A stretch of DNA of 32,655 nucleotides from Planctomycetaceae bacterium (GCA_004556055.1 SFIW01000024.1:1-32655), one strand, 5' to 3'. Positions 22,201 through 30,537 are shown, numbered from the stretch's first letter. The notes: generated by a model not told the origin, from the sequence alone. Numbers and translations: made by a program.

Positions 22201-24252
22201 ATGAATTTAACGAGCGAACAAAAATCGATCGGTAAGGAAAACTTTCTTGCCGCGATCGGAAGCAATCTGACGCGCCGCGAATTCCTTAAGCAGTCGACGC
22301 GCGCGGAACTCGCTTCCGGAAAGGGTATCGGATCCTATTATTTCAAGTACGGCATTGTTGATCGTCCGATCCGCGTCGCCGTCTTTGGCACGGGAGACGA
22401 AGGTTCCGTCCTCTTGGGCGCGATCAACCCGAAATATATCCAAGTCGTCGCGATTGCGGATATTCGCCCCTATAACCAGTACCGCGCGTTCCACGGCGAT
22501 TGCTACAGCGCCAGCGCCGCCGCCGTACGTTGCGGCCTTATGAAGAAATACGGTTGGAAAACCGAAGCGGAAGCGCGTCAGCACGTTAAAGTCTACAACG
22601 ACTATAACGAACTTCTCGACAACGACGACGATCTGAAGGCGCTCGGCGTCGAAGCGATCATCATCGGTCTTCCGCTCTTCCTGCACGCTCCCGCCGCAAT
22701 CAAGGCGATGAACAAGGGCCTTCACGTCCTCACCGAAAAATTGATGGCGCACTCCGTCGCCGACTGCAAAGAGATGATTCTCGCCGCTCAGAAGAATCAT
22801 AAGCACCTCGCGATCGGCCATCAGCGTCACTACAATATCCTTTACGATCACGCTACCGCCCTCATCAACTCCACCGCGATCGGCGATATTCACTATATTC
22901 GCGCGCAGTGGCACCGCGGCAACCTTCCCGGTTCCGACAGCTGGCAGATGCCTCTTCCAGAAGGCTCGAAAGCGGTCGACGTCAAGAAGGGCTCCTTGAT
23001 GACCGAATACATGGAATGGAACGCCGAGGCGGATTCCATGAAGGCGAATATCGTTAAGGCCGAGGCGCGCGTTGAAGAAATCAACTCCCTTCCCGACGAT
23101 CAGAAGTCCCTCGAAGTCATCGACGAAGCGAAGCGCCTCTCTCGCGAAAAAGTGAAGACGCAGCGCGAACTCGAAGCTCTTCAGAAGAAGATCGATCAGA
23201 AGAAAGCGCAGCTCTCCGACTACGTCCTTATCAAGGGCGGCGAGCTCAACAACGTCAAGTACGGCAAGGCCGAGGATTACGGCTATACGGCGACCGTCCG
23301 CAAAGAAGGGGACGAAACCTACGACCGTCCCGCGATCGAAGAGTTGATCCGCTGGCGTCTGTGGGATCGCACCGGCGGCGGCCTCATGGCGGAACTCGGA
23401 AGCCATCAGCTCGACGCGGCGTCGATCTTTGTCGCGGCGATGCACGGCGGCGTCAAACAACACCCGTTGACCGTCTCCGCGTCCGGTTCGCGCTCCCTCT
23501 TCAGCTCCCTTGACCGCGACGTCGACGACCATGTCGCCGCCGTCTACGAATATCCCGCCGCCAATTACGATCCGAACGACGAATTGGGCAAGCAGCGCAA
23601 GATCACCGTCGCGTACTCCACGATCAACGGCAACGGTTTCGGCGGTTACGGCGAAGTCGTCTTCGGCACGAAGGGCACCCTCCAGATCGATCTTGAAAAA
23701 GACGCGTATCTCTATCGCACCTCCGCCGTAAACGACAAGACCCGTGTCGCCGGTACGAAGGGGAACCTCGACGTCGTCATCTCCGAAGACGGCGATCCTC
23801 TCTCTTCCGCGATCGGTTATCAGGCCGTGTACGGAAGCGACGTCTCGCGCGGTTACTGCGAAGAATTGGAACACTGGGCGTACTGCATCCGCAAGAATCC
23901 TAACGCCGATCCCGATATGGTCGACGAGGAAATCATGCCCCTCCTGATCTCCGCTTACGGCGAAAAAGCGTTCGGCGACGGCGTCAACGTCAAACCGAAG
24001 CTCCTTACCCGCTGCCGCGGCGAAGTCGCTATCTGGGACGCCGTCATCGCGCTCGTCACCAACATCTCCGCCAAACTCAACAAGACGATCGAGTTCAAAG
24101 AATCTTGGTTCGACGCGCACTCCCCCGAGACGCCTGAGTACGATTACGCGGAAGCGATCATCCGCAACGATCTCGAAGCGCCCGCGACGGAAGAGGAAAT
24201 CGCGCGTATGGTCAAAGAAGCTCAGGAAAAAGCGACCCCTTCTATCGACTGA
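22201..24252 (+). CDS. Gfo/Idh/MocA-family oxidoreductase with coiled-coil insert and degenerate Tat signal
   Basis: Paralogue of the preceding gene, 683 aa, sharing long identical blocks (GDEGSVLLGA, RPYNQYRAFHGD, HYIRAQWHRGN, SDSWQMP). The Rossmann motif is GTGDEG (63-68), and the family Lys lies in LTEKLMAHS (180). GGGLMAELGSHQLDAAS holds the active-site His. TRREFLK at 24-30 still looks like a twin-arginine motif, but the next residues (QSTRAELASGKGIGSYYFKY) are polar, so a working signal peptide is unlikely. About 70 residues (272-340), all charged heptad-like helix, form a coiled-coil insert at the place of the shorter insert in the first copy. The C-terminal EEIARMVKEAQEK extension is also helical. 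It probably forms a complex with the first copy, or is a cytosolic paralogue. Confidence 0.82.
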   Translation: MNLTSEQKSIGKENFLAAIGSNLTRREFLKQSTRAELASGKGIGSYYFKYGIVDRPIRVAVFGTGDEGSVLLGAINPKYIQVVAIADIRPYNQYRAFHGDCYSASAAAVRCGLMKKYGWKTEAEARQHVKVYNDYNELLDNDDDLKALGVEAIIIGLPLFLHAPAAIKAMNKGLHVLTEKLMAHSVADCKEMILAAQKNHKHLAIGHQRHYNILYDHATALINSTAIGDIHYIRAQWHRGNLPGSDSWQMPLPEGSKAVDVKKGSLMTEYMEWNAEADSMKANIVKAEARVEEINSLPDDQKSLEVIDEAKRLSREKVKTQRELEALQKKIDQKKAQLSDYVLIKGGELNNVKYGKAEDYGYTATVRKEGDETYDRPAIEELIRWRLWDRTGGGLMAELGSHQLDAASIFVAAMHGGVKQHPLTVSASGSRSLFSSLDRDVDDHVAAVYEYPAANYDPNDELGKQRKITVAYSTINGNGFGGYGEVVFGTKGTLQIDLEKDAYLYRTSAVNDKTRVAGTKGNLDVVISEDGDPLSSAIGYQAVYGSDVSRGYCEELEHWAYCIRKNPNADPDMVDEEIMPLLISAYGEKAFGDGVNVKPKLLTRCRGEVAIWDAVIALVTNISAKLNKTIEFKESWFDAHSPETPEYDYAEAIIRNDLEAPATEEEIARMVKEAQEKATPSID

Positions 24253-24312
24253 TTCGCACAGGACGTCGATCATGAGTTCCCGGCGGCGCGCTAGGAACTC
24301 GCCTAAATAAAA

Positions 24313-24338
24313 AAGAGCCAGTTTTGCGACTGGCTCTT
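24313..24338. terminator. Strong bidirectional rho-independent terminator
   Basis: AAGAGCCAGT (24313-24322) pairs perfectly with ACTGGCTCTT (24329-24338), loop TTTGCG, followed by a run of seven T on the plus strand. AAATAAAAA precedes it, giving a T-tract on the minus strand. It ends both the second Gfo/Idh/MocA gene and the convergent gene at 24358. Confidence 0.93.
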
Positions 24339-24357
24339 CTTTTTTTATCGTCGATCT

Positions 24358-25890
24358 TCAAAGGAAGACGACTCGATCGTCCCCCGTGATTTCCTTCGTT
24401 TTTTCGAGAACATACTTTGTCGTTTCCGGAGATCGCGGGGCCTTCGCGCGAGTATAATACTCTTTCGCGACGACTTGAACCATCTCCTCCTCTTCCTCGT
24501 TACCTACGGGAACCATGACGTAATTGCCGACTTTGATCGTGTCGTCGTCCGTGAGATAGTAGTACGTTTTGTAACTATTTTCAAAGACGACGGAGAGATA
24601 GATGAACTCGTCGGATTGACGCGGGCGGCGCCCGTAAATGGACTTGAGGAACATCTCTCCCTTTTCGCACTTCGATTTGAAGATTTCGACCTGGGAAATG
24701 AAGCGAGCCCATTCGTCCGGGAGTTCCGTTTGATCGTAGACTCCCGAATAGTTCCAGCGTTTTCCCTTCCGCGTCGTCGCGGTGAAATCATATCTCCTCG
24801 TCGTTTCGCTGAAGTTGCGCGCGAAGTCGGGGTCGTCGCAAATGGAGGGTACGACTCCAAACGGATTTTCTCCCTTCAAATTTTTAACGAGACTCTCCAT
24901 CGCTTCCGGGTTGTGATACTCCTTGACGACCTTCGTGTCGTCGCCGTATTGGATCGTATGTCTGAGAGTGTTGGAGGGAACGTCGATGGAGATCGATTCG
25001 TGCAAGCGCGACTGCAACGAATCCTCTTCGACGAAGTCGTAGGAGGTTTCGATGCGCTCGAGGGAGTCGGGGCGCTCGTTTGAGTCGAAGACGTACAGGT
25101 TGGAGATTCCCAGCGTCCTACGGAAAAGGTCGGAGAGATCGAGAATTTGGGCGTTTCCGTCGCGACATAGAGGGCCGGAGAAACGGCGCCGCCGTCCCTT
25201 GTCGTCTTGAAAAACGATTGTCCAGCCGTCGGCGTTCGACGCAAGACGCTCACGCTCTTCATTAAAGAAGTATTCTTCGACCGCCTTGAAGAGGCCGACG
25301 ACTTCTTCGGCGGGGAGCTTTCCTTTCTGCCCGCGCGATCCTTCGAGCCATTCGTCTTCTTCTTTCGTGAGGACGAGCTCCGTGAAAGAAAAATTTCGAT
25401 CCGCTTTGACGACGAGTCTCTGTTCGACTTCCTCCCTTTTTTGCGTGGAGGCGTTGCGGCGCGCGAGATTGACGACGAGGTTGATTTCCTCCACGTTCCC
25501 TGAGAAGTCCGGATCGCTTTCGTCGCAAATCGTCGCGAGGCGATTGAAGATCGAGATCAAGGAAGCGCGTTCGGCGGCGTTGAGCGTTCTTTTACCTTCG
25601 TCGTTCTGCGTCGCAATAGAACGGGCGTAGTTTATCAGCAGCGCCCCGGCGCTTGAAACGTCGTCGATCTCGTCGAGCGCGTTGTTTAACCGAGCGAGAT
25701 TCCATGCGCTCGAGGCGCCTCTTCTCGACGAATCGTCGACCTTGCTCGCGTAGATATGGAAATTTTCACACTCCTGGCAGATCTTCTTCGCGACGTCGCA
25801 AGCGTTTTGAAAAAGGATCGAATTCTTTTCTTGAGGATTTCTCAAGATCGACGCCCATCTAGCGGCAAAAGCGTATACTTCGCTCTTCAT
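24358..25890 (-). CDS. Conserved-looking hypothetical protein, 510 aa
   Basis: I do not recognise a named family. Start at 25890 (MKSEVYAF) follows AAGGGG and lies about 40 bases after a good promoter; a longer start at 25935 overlaps that promoter. The N-terminal third (about 1-160) is helical and charged. The middle holds two similar beta-rich blocks, WTIVFQDDKGRRRRFSGPL and the later YDFTATTRKGKRWNYSGVYD. These look like an internal repeat of a strand-turn-strand unit built on WxxxxxDxKGRRxxxSG. The last 75 residues (FIYLSVVFENSYKTYYYLTDDDTIKVGNY and following) look like a small beta-barrel domain seen at the C-terminus of other uncharacterised proteins. This is from memory and unchecked. 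No signal peptide or membrane segment, so cytoplasmic. It is convergent with the gfo pair and divergent from the acetyltransferase. Confidence 0.75.
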   Translation of the reverse strand: MKSEVYAFAARWASILRNPQEKNSILFQNACDVAKKICQECENFHIYASKVDDSSRRGASSAWNLARLNNALDEIDDVSSAGALLINYARSIATQNDEGKRTLNAAERASLISIFNRLATICDESDPDFSGNVEEINLVVNLARRNASTQKREEVEQRLVVKADRNFSFTELVLTKEEDEWLEGSRGQKGKLPAEEVVGLFKAVEEYFFNEERERLASNADGWTIVFQDDKGRRRRFSGPLCRDGNAQILDLSDLFRRTLGISNLYVFDSNERPDSLERIETSYDFVEEDSLQSRLHESISIDVPSNTLRHTIQYGDDTKVVKEYHNPEAMESLVKNLKGENPFGVVPSICDDPDFARNFSETTRRYDFTATTRKGKRWNYSGVYDQTELPDEWARFISQVEIFKSKCEKGEMFLKSIYGRRPRQSDEFIYLSVVFENSYKTYYYLTDDDTIKVGNYVMVPVGNEEEEEMVQVVAKEYYTRAKAPRSPETTKYVLEKTKEITGDDRVVFL

Positions 25891-25925
25891 TTTTAACCCC
25901 TTGTCTACTTTTATCTTTTCTAGGC

Positions 25926-25966
25926 AATTTCCCATTATTATAATCGATTATCTAGGGAAATTTCAA
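25926..25966. promoter_or_regulatory. Divergent promoter region with inverted repeats
   Basis: Minus strand: TTGAAA (complement of 25961-25966), 18-bp spacer, TATAAT (complement of 25937-25942) for the hypothetical gene. Plus strand: TATAAT at 25939-25944, a possible -10 for the acetyltransferase, with no good -35. Inverted repeats AATTTCCC (25926-25933) / GGGAAATT (25955-25962) and ATAATCGATTAT (25940-25951) cover both, an operator candidate. Confidence 0.55.
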
Positions 25967-26070
25967 CTATCCCTTTTAGGGGGTAAGAAAGCATGAAAAG
26001 ACCCTGTTTTGGTAATGCGCAATCCTTAGATATACAATACCTTGGATTCGTAAAAAGAAAAGGAGCCCAT

Positions 26071-26697
26071 ATGCCGTCCCATAAAGTGATTTACCCGCGT
26101 ACGGGAGACAAGGAAACGGTTTACCTTAAAGACGTCGTTTCTAATCCCAATATACAGGTTGGCGAATTCACGATCTACAACGATTTCGTCAACGATCCTC
26201 GCGATTTTGAAAAGAATAACGTCCTCTATCATTACCCTGTGAATCGCGATAAACTCGTGATTGGCAAATTCTGCTCGATTGCCTGCGGGGCCAAATTCCT
26301 CTTCAATAGCGCGAATCATACGCTGTCCTCCTTGTCGACGTATCCCTTTCCGATCTTCTATGAAGAATGGGGGTTAGACGTGAAAGACGTGGGAAGCGCA
26401 TGGGACGTCAAGGGCGACATTACGATCGGGAACGACGTTTGGATCGGGTATGAAGCGGCGATCTTGGCGGGCGTTACGATCGGGGACGGGACGATAATCG
26501 GCGCGAGAGCTCTTGTCACGAAGGACGTTCCGCCTTATACGATCGTTGGCGGAACGCCGGCAAAGGAGATACGCAAACGCTTTGACGAAAAGGTCGCGTC
26601 GACATTGCAACGCTTAAAATGGTGGGATTGGCCTGCGGAAAGAATAGCGGCGAACCTTCCGGCGATTCAAAGGGGCGATCTTATGAATTTAAAGTAA
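26071..26697 (+). CDS. Vat/CatB-like xenobiotic acetyltransferase (left-handed beta-helix)
   Basis: Hexapeptide-repeat O-acetyltransferase that uses acetyl-CoA; relatives acetylate streptogramin A (Vat) or chloramphenicol (CatB). 208 aa from the ATG at 26071, which has AAAGGAG upstream; the frame runs open from 25993 but those residues have no homologous counterpart. Visible family features are YHYPVNRDKLVIGKFCSIACGAKFLFN, the catalytic-type His in SANHTLSSLSTYPF (H83), and hexapeptide turns through IGNDVWIGYEAAILAGVTIGDGTIIGARA. VGGTPAKEIRKRFD and LKWWDWP close the protein. Whether it modifies a drug or a cellular sugar or lipid cannot be told from sequence. It sits alone between a divergent hypothetical and the NamZ-fusion gene, with no mobile element visible. 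Confidence 0.88.
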   Translation: MPSHKVIYPRTGDKETVYLKDVVSNPNIQVGEFTIYNDFVNDPRDFEKNNVLYHYPVNRDKLVIGKFCSIACGAKFLFNSANHTLSSLSTYPFPIFYEEWGLDVKDVGSAWDVKGDITIGNDVWIGYEAAILAGVTIGDGTIIGARALVTKDVPPYTIVGGTPAKEIRKRFDEKVASTLQRLKWWDWPAERIAANLPAIQRGDLMNLK

Positions 26698-26715
26698 AAC
26701 TTATAAAGGCTATCC

Positions 26716-26744
26716 TTGAAAACGCGATTTCGTCATTTTATAAT
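26716..26744 (+). promoter_or_regulatory. Promoter of the serine hydrolase-NamZ gene
   Basis: TTGAAA (26716-26721), 17-bp spacer, TATAAT (26739-26744): close to the sigma-70 consensus. It lies 50 bases before the start, with TAGGAG just upstream of the ATG. Confidence 0.75.
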
Positions 26745-26793
26745 TGAACCAATGTTTAAGGGAACTCCATTCCACTAAGACTAGGAGCAGACG

Positions 26794-29220
26794 ATGAAAA
26801 AGTTATGCGCGGTTCTTTGTTCGCTTGCGGCGCTCTTGGCGTTGAGAGCTTACGATATTCAAGGGAGGGATTATCCTTCCCCGAGTGAGACGGCGACGCC
26901 GGTCGTCGCGCCGAGCGAGTTGGCGATGGACGCCGATTCTCTTAACGCGATTGACGCGCTTGTCGCCGAAGGGATCGACAACGGGGACTTCCCCGGCGCA
27001 GTCGTCGCGATCGGGCGCGGGAATAAGCTCGCGTTCCTTCGCGCTTACGGGGATCGCCAAACGGAACCGACCGTAGAGCGAGCGACCGTCGACACGATCT
27101 ACGATCTCGCGTCCCTCACCAAAGTGACCGCCACCGCGATCGCCGTCGCGATCCTCGTCGAACGCGGCGAAATCAACTACGACGACCCCGTCGCGAAATA
27201 TTTTCCCGATTTCGCTCAAAACGGCAAAGAGTCGATCACGATTCGCGATTGCTTGACCCATATTTCAGGATTGACCCCCGACAATAGCATCAAAGACTAT
27301 ATCGGTTTCAATCGCGAAGAGATCTTGGCGAATATTTGCAAGCTCGGGCTTCGCACGAAACCGCGCGAGGCTTTCGCGTATAGCGACGTCGGGCTCATCG
27401 TCTGCGGACTCATTGTCGAAAAGGTGACCGGCGTCTCCGAGGACGAGTTTGTCCGAAAGAATATCTACTTGCCTCTCGGAATGGTCGATACCGGTTACAA
27501 CCCCACGCCGGAACAAAAAGCGCGAACCGCCCCCGCGGAGAAGAGAACCCCCGAGGACGCCGAATGGATCAAAGGCGAAGTACACGATCCGCGCGCGTAT
27601 GAAATGGAAGGCGTCGCCGGGCACGCGGGCAACTTCTCCACCGCGCCCGATCTCGCCGTTCTTTCGTCGATGCTGTTAGGGAAGGGGACGTATACCCCCG
27701 CGTCGGGAATCGAGCCGATCCAAATCATGAAAGAAGAGACTTTCAACTTGATGACGGAGCCTCTCGGCGTACCGCGCGGAATTCGCTCGCGCGGATGGGA
27801 TAAGAGATCTCCTTATTCTGGAAATCGCGGCGCGTTGATGTCCCCGCAGGCGATCGGTCACAGCGGGTTTACGGGGACGTCGATTTGGATCGATCCTGGA
27901 ACGAATCTTTTCGTCGTCTTTTTGGGCAATCGTCTCCATCCGGACGGGAAGGGGGGATATGTCGGTCTGTGCGGTAAGATCGCGCAGATAGCTCTCGATT
28001 CAATTCGCGACGAAGTGAATCCGGAAGAGGCGAAAGCCTTTAAAGAGGGAGCGGTCTATCGTTCGAAGAACGCGCGGGAAGGGGTCGCGAAAGGTGAGAC
28101 GCTCGCGGGCGCGGACGTTCTTGCGCGCGATTCTTATGCGCTTTTAGAGGGTAAACGCGTCGGACTTTTGACGAATCAGACGGGTACGCTCCGCGATGGA
28201 ACGCGGCTTCCGAAGGCGCTTCTTGACGGGGGCGTTAATCTGACGACGCTCTTCAGTCCCGAACATGGTCTTTACGGAGCGCTGGATCAGTCGAATATCG
28301 ACGACGCGACGGATCCCGAAACAGGGCTCAAAGTGTATAGCTTGTATGGGGAGACGCGTCGTCCGACTCCCGAGATGCTTGAGAACGTCGACGCGTTCGT
28401 CTTCGATATTCAAGACGTTGGCGTGCGATTCTACACGTATATCAGCGCGATGTGTACGTGTATGCAGACGTGCGCGGATCTCGGAAAAGAGTTCGTCGTC
28501 CTTGATCGCCCGAATCCGATCGGCGGCGCGCGCGTCGACGGGCCGTTCCTCGATCCTGGAATGGAATCGTACGTGGCGTACTTCCCTATGCCGATTCAAC
28601 ACGGGATGACCGTCGGAGAGTTGGCTCTGGCGTTTGCGTATCGTTATAATCTGAATCTGAAGCTGACCGTCGTTCCTTGCGAAGGATGGGCGCGCGACAT
28701 GTTCTTCGACGAGACGGGGCTGACGTGGGTCAATCCTTCTCCGAATATGCGTTCGCTCGACGAAGCGCTCCTTTATCCGGGACTGGGGATCCCCGAGTTC
28801 ACAAATCTTTCGGTCGGACGCGGAACGGAGACTCCCTTCGAGGTGATCGGCGCGCCGTGGATTGACGCCGACGAACTCGCGAAGAAGATGACCGCGCTCA
28901 ATCTTCCCGGCGTCAAGTTTGAAGCGACGCGATACACCCCCAACGCGAGTCGGTTCAAGGACGAGGAAGTCTCGGGCCTGCGATTCACGATCACGGATCG
29001 CGACGCACTGGAGCCCGTCGAAATCGGCGTCGCGTTGATGACGACTCTCGCTCGCGATTATCCCAACGACTGGGAGCTCAAGAACGCGAACACGCTCCTC
29101 TTGAACAAAGAGACGCTCAAGGCGATTACCGAAGGGAAGTCGCTCGACGAGATTCGCGCCCTCTGGCAGGACGATCTCGCGCGATTCAACGCGCTGCGCG
29201 CGAATTTCCTCATCTACTGA
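26794..29220 (+). CDS. Serine hydrolase (class C beta-lactamase fold) fused to NamZ/DUF1343 exo-N-acetylmuramidase
   Basis: 808-aa exported fusion. After a signal peptide (MKKLCAVLCSLAALLALRA) comes a beta-lactamase/PBP-like domain (about 45-405) with S107-L-T-K110, Y196-S-D and H356-S-G. The linker leads to the NamZ/DUF1343 (GH171) domain (about 440-808). It holds GKRVGLLTNQTG, FSPEHGLYG (catalytic-type E490), FDIQDVGVRFYTYIS, VLDRPNPIGG, PSPNM and LSVGRGTETPFE. NamZ removes N-acetylmuramic acid from the non-reducing end of peptidoglycan chains. The first domain could be a peptidase or esterase acting on peptide stems. Together they suggest a peptidoglycan-recycling enzyme with two activities in one chain. 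From memory, similar fusions exist in Planctomycetota. The start at 26794 follows TAGGAG; a terminator ends the gene. Confidence 0.87.
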   Translation: MKKLCAVLCSLAALLALRAYDIQGRDYPSPSETATPVVAPSELAMDADSLNAIDALVAEGIDNGDFPGAVVAIGRGNKLAFLRAYGDRQTEPTVERATVDTIYDLASLTKVTATAIAVAILVERGEINYDDPVAKYFPDFAQNGKESITIRDCLTHISGLTPDNSIKDYIGFNREEILANICKLGLRTKPREAFAYSDVGLIVCGLIVEKVTGVSEDEFVRKNIYLPLGMVDTGYNPTPEQKARTAPAEKRTPEDAEWIKGEVHDPRAYEMEGVAGHAGNFSTAPDLAVLSSMLLGKGTYTPASGIEPIQIMKEETFNLMTEPLGVPRGIRSRGWDKRSPYSGNRGALMSPQAIGHSGFTGTSIWIDPGTNLFVVFLGNRLHPDGKGGYVGLCGKIAQIALDSIRDEVNPEEAKAFKEGAVYRSKNAREGVAKGETLAGADVLARDSYALLEGKRVGLLTNQTGTLRDGTRLPKALLDGGVNLTTLFSPEHGLYGALDQSNIDDATDPETGLKVYSLYGETRRPTPEMLENVDAFVFDIQDVGVRFYTYISAMCTCMQTCADLGKEFVVLDRPNPIGGARVDGPFLDPGMESYVAYFPMPIQHGMTVGELALAFAYRYNLNLKLTVVPCEGWARDMFFDETGLTWVNPSPNMRSLDEALLYPGLGIPEFTNLSVGRGTETPFEVIGAPWIDADELAKKMTALNLPGVKFEATRYTPNASRFKDEEVSGLRFTITDRDALEPVEIGVALMTTLARDYPNDWELKNANTLLLNKETLKAITEGKSLDEIRALWQDDLARFNALRANFLIY

Positions 29221-29228
29221 GTCTTAGC

Positions 29229-29255
29229 GTAGGGGGACGGTTTGCGTCTCCCTAC
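29229..29255 (+). terminator. Rho-independent terminator after the NamZ-fusion gene
   Basis: GTAGGGGGACG (29229-29239) pairs with CGTCTCCCTAC (29245-29255), with one G-T pair and loop GTTTG, then seven T (29256-29262). Confidence 0.92.
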
Positions 29256-29288
29256 TTTTTTTGTTATTTCAATAGTCGAGGAACGCTT

Positions 29289-29858
29289 ATGTTAAAGGAA
29301 CTTGGAGCGAAACCCTATCTTTTTCCAATGCCCGTCATGCTTGTCGCGACCTATGACGCCGAGCGAAAAGTCAACGCGATGGTCGTCGCTTGGGGGGGAA
29401 TCTGCGGAGACGATCTCGTCATGCTCAATCTTGATCTCAAGAGGAAGACGCTCGAGAATATCAAAATCAACCGCGCCTTTACAATCGCGCTCGCCGATAG
29501 AGCGCACATGGCTGAAGCGGATTATTTAGGCTCCGTCTCCGGACTTGTCGACGACGATAAGTTCCAAAAGACGAACCTTAATTCCAAGCCCAGCGACAGG
29601 GTTGCCGCCCCCGTGCTGACCGACTTTCCGCTAACCCTGGAATGTGAACTCGTCGAAATTCAGAACGGCCCCAACGACGTTCGGATCATCGGAAGGATAC
29701 TCAACGTTCTCGCAGATGAGAAAGTCCTCGATCCAAGCGGCAAGGTGGAACCCTCAAAACTTGACGCGATCCTTTTCGAGCCTTACAAAAGGGGATACTA
29801 TTCGCTCGGGGAACGCGTCGGAGACGCGTGGAAGGAGAGAAAAAAGCTAGGGATATAG
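29289..29858 (+). CDS. Flavin reductase-like FMN-binding protein (flavoredoxin type)
   Basis: Split-barrel FMN-binding protein of the flavin-reductase-like family, 189 aa. Family traits are the N-terminal YLFPMPVMLVATYD, then VVAWGGICGDDLVMLNLDLKRKTLENIKINRAFTIALAD, where FMN phosphate contacts are expected. GSVSGLVDDDKF follows. Later comes the acyl or substrate-side stretch LECELVEIQNGPNDVRIIGRIL. Role: reduction of flavin or electron transfer in anaerobes; physiological partner unknown. Start at 29289 follows GAGGAA. It is just downstream of a terminator, so it is separately transcribed, although no promoter stands out. Confidence 0.85.
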   Translation: MLKELGAKPYLFPMPVMLVATYDAERKVNAMVVAWGGICGDDLVMLNLDLKRKTLENIKINRAFTIALADRAHMAEADYLGSVSGLVDDDKFQKTNLNSKPSDRVAAPVLTDFPLTLECELVEIQNGPNDVRIIGRILNVLADEKVLDPSGKVEPSKLDAILFEPYKRGYYSLGERVGDAWKERKKLGI

Positions 29859-30036
29859 TCGACTTCAAACGCGAGCGGCGTCGACGCGTCGCGAAATGCG
29901 AGGCTCTGACACGCGAACGGATGGAGCGTCTGACGCGACTCTGCGCTGAATTTTAGGAGCGTCATGGTCGTTTTCCGCAATCGTTGGCGGAAGCGGGGCG
30001 TTTCCCTTTCACTATGCGAAACGTCTCTTTATCGCG

Positions 30037-30537
30037 TTGAAGGATGGTCAGGTTCATGTTTATACGGGAAGCGTTTTGCCCGACGCCCTTCGAAAAGAAG
30101 TCGGTTCTATCTTGAAGAAAAAGCCGTCGTCAAAACTCCTTAAACCGGGGAGTTTTGCAGAGATGCTGGAGTCTTGTTCGGCGCTTTGCCGAGAATGGCG
30201 CGGGAATTTTCTGATCTGGACGCCTATCCTCCAGATGGGACTCGTTTCCGTATTATGGCTTTACGGACTCCACTTTCGTATATTCCCTCTTTCCAACCTT
30301 ATTTCCGCTCTTCTCCCATTCGTCGCCGTCTTCCAATATTCCGTTTTCCTACTCTGGATCGTTGCGATTTGGAGTACGGCGTCCCTATGGTTTTTTAGAG
30401 ATAATGGGATTTCTCGAAAAGGGCGTTTCGTTCTAAGCGTATTAGACTGCGTTAGTATTCTCGTTGTGATCGCGGCGACGTATCCATGGTCTTATTTATC
30501 CCCCGATAGGATGATTTATCTCCCGATCTATTGGTAG
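30037..30537 (+). CDS. Small hypothetical membrane protein, start probably lost to a frameshift
   Basis: No family recognised. From the first in-frame start codon (TTG at 30037) it has 166 aa. The first 55 are soluble, followed by hydrophobic segments at about 58-80, 88-120 and 131-152. The TTG has no ribosome-binding site, and the same frame stays open upstream to 29950 and still reads like protein. The nearby ATG at 29964 has TAGGAG just before it but is in the next frame. Removing one T from the four-T run at 29971-29974 would join it to this frame, giving about 190 aa. The start is therefore uncertain. Confidence 0.5.
   Translation: MKDGQVHVYTGSVLPDALRKEVGSILKKKPSSKLLKPGSFAEMLESCSALCREWRGNFLIWTPILQMGLVSVLWLYGLHFRIFPLSNLISALLPFVAVFQYSVFLLWIVAIWSTASLWFFRDNGISRKGRFVLSVLDCVSILVVIAATYPWSYLSPDRMIYLPIYW

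Noticed and set aside
22207..24273. 688-codon open frame on the minus strand, fully antisense to the second oxidoreductase
   Set aside because: It mirrors a well-supported gene, is Val/Asp/Arg-rich without recognisable motifs, and arises from the codon bias of the real gene.
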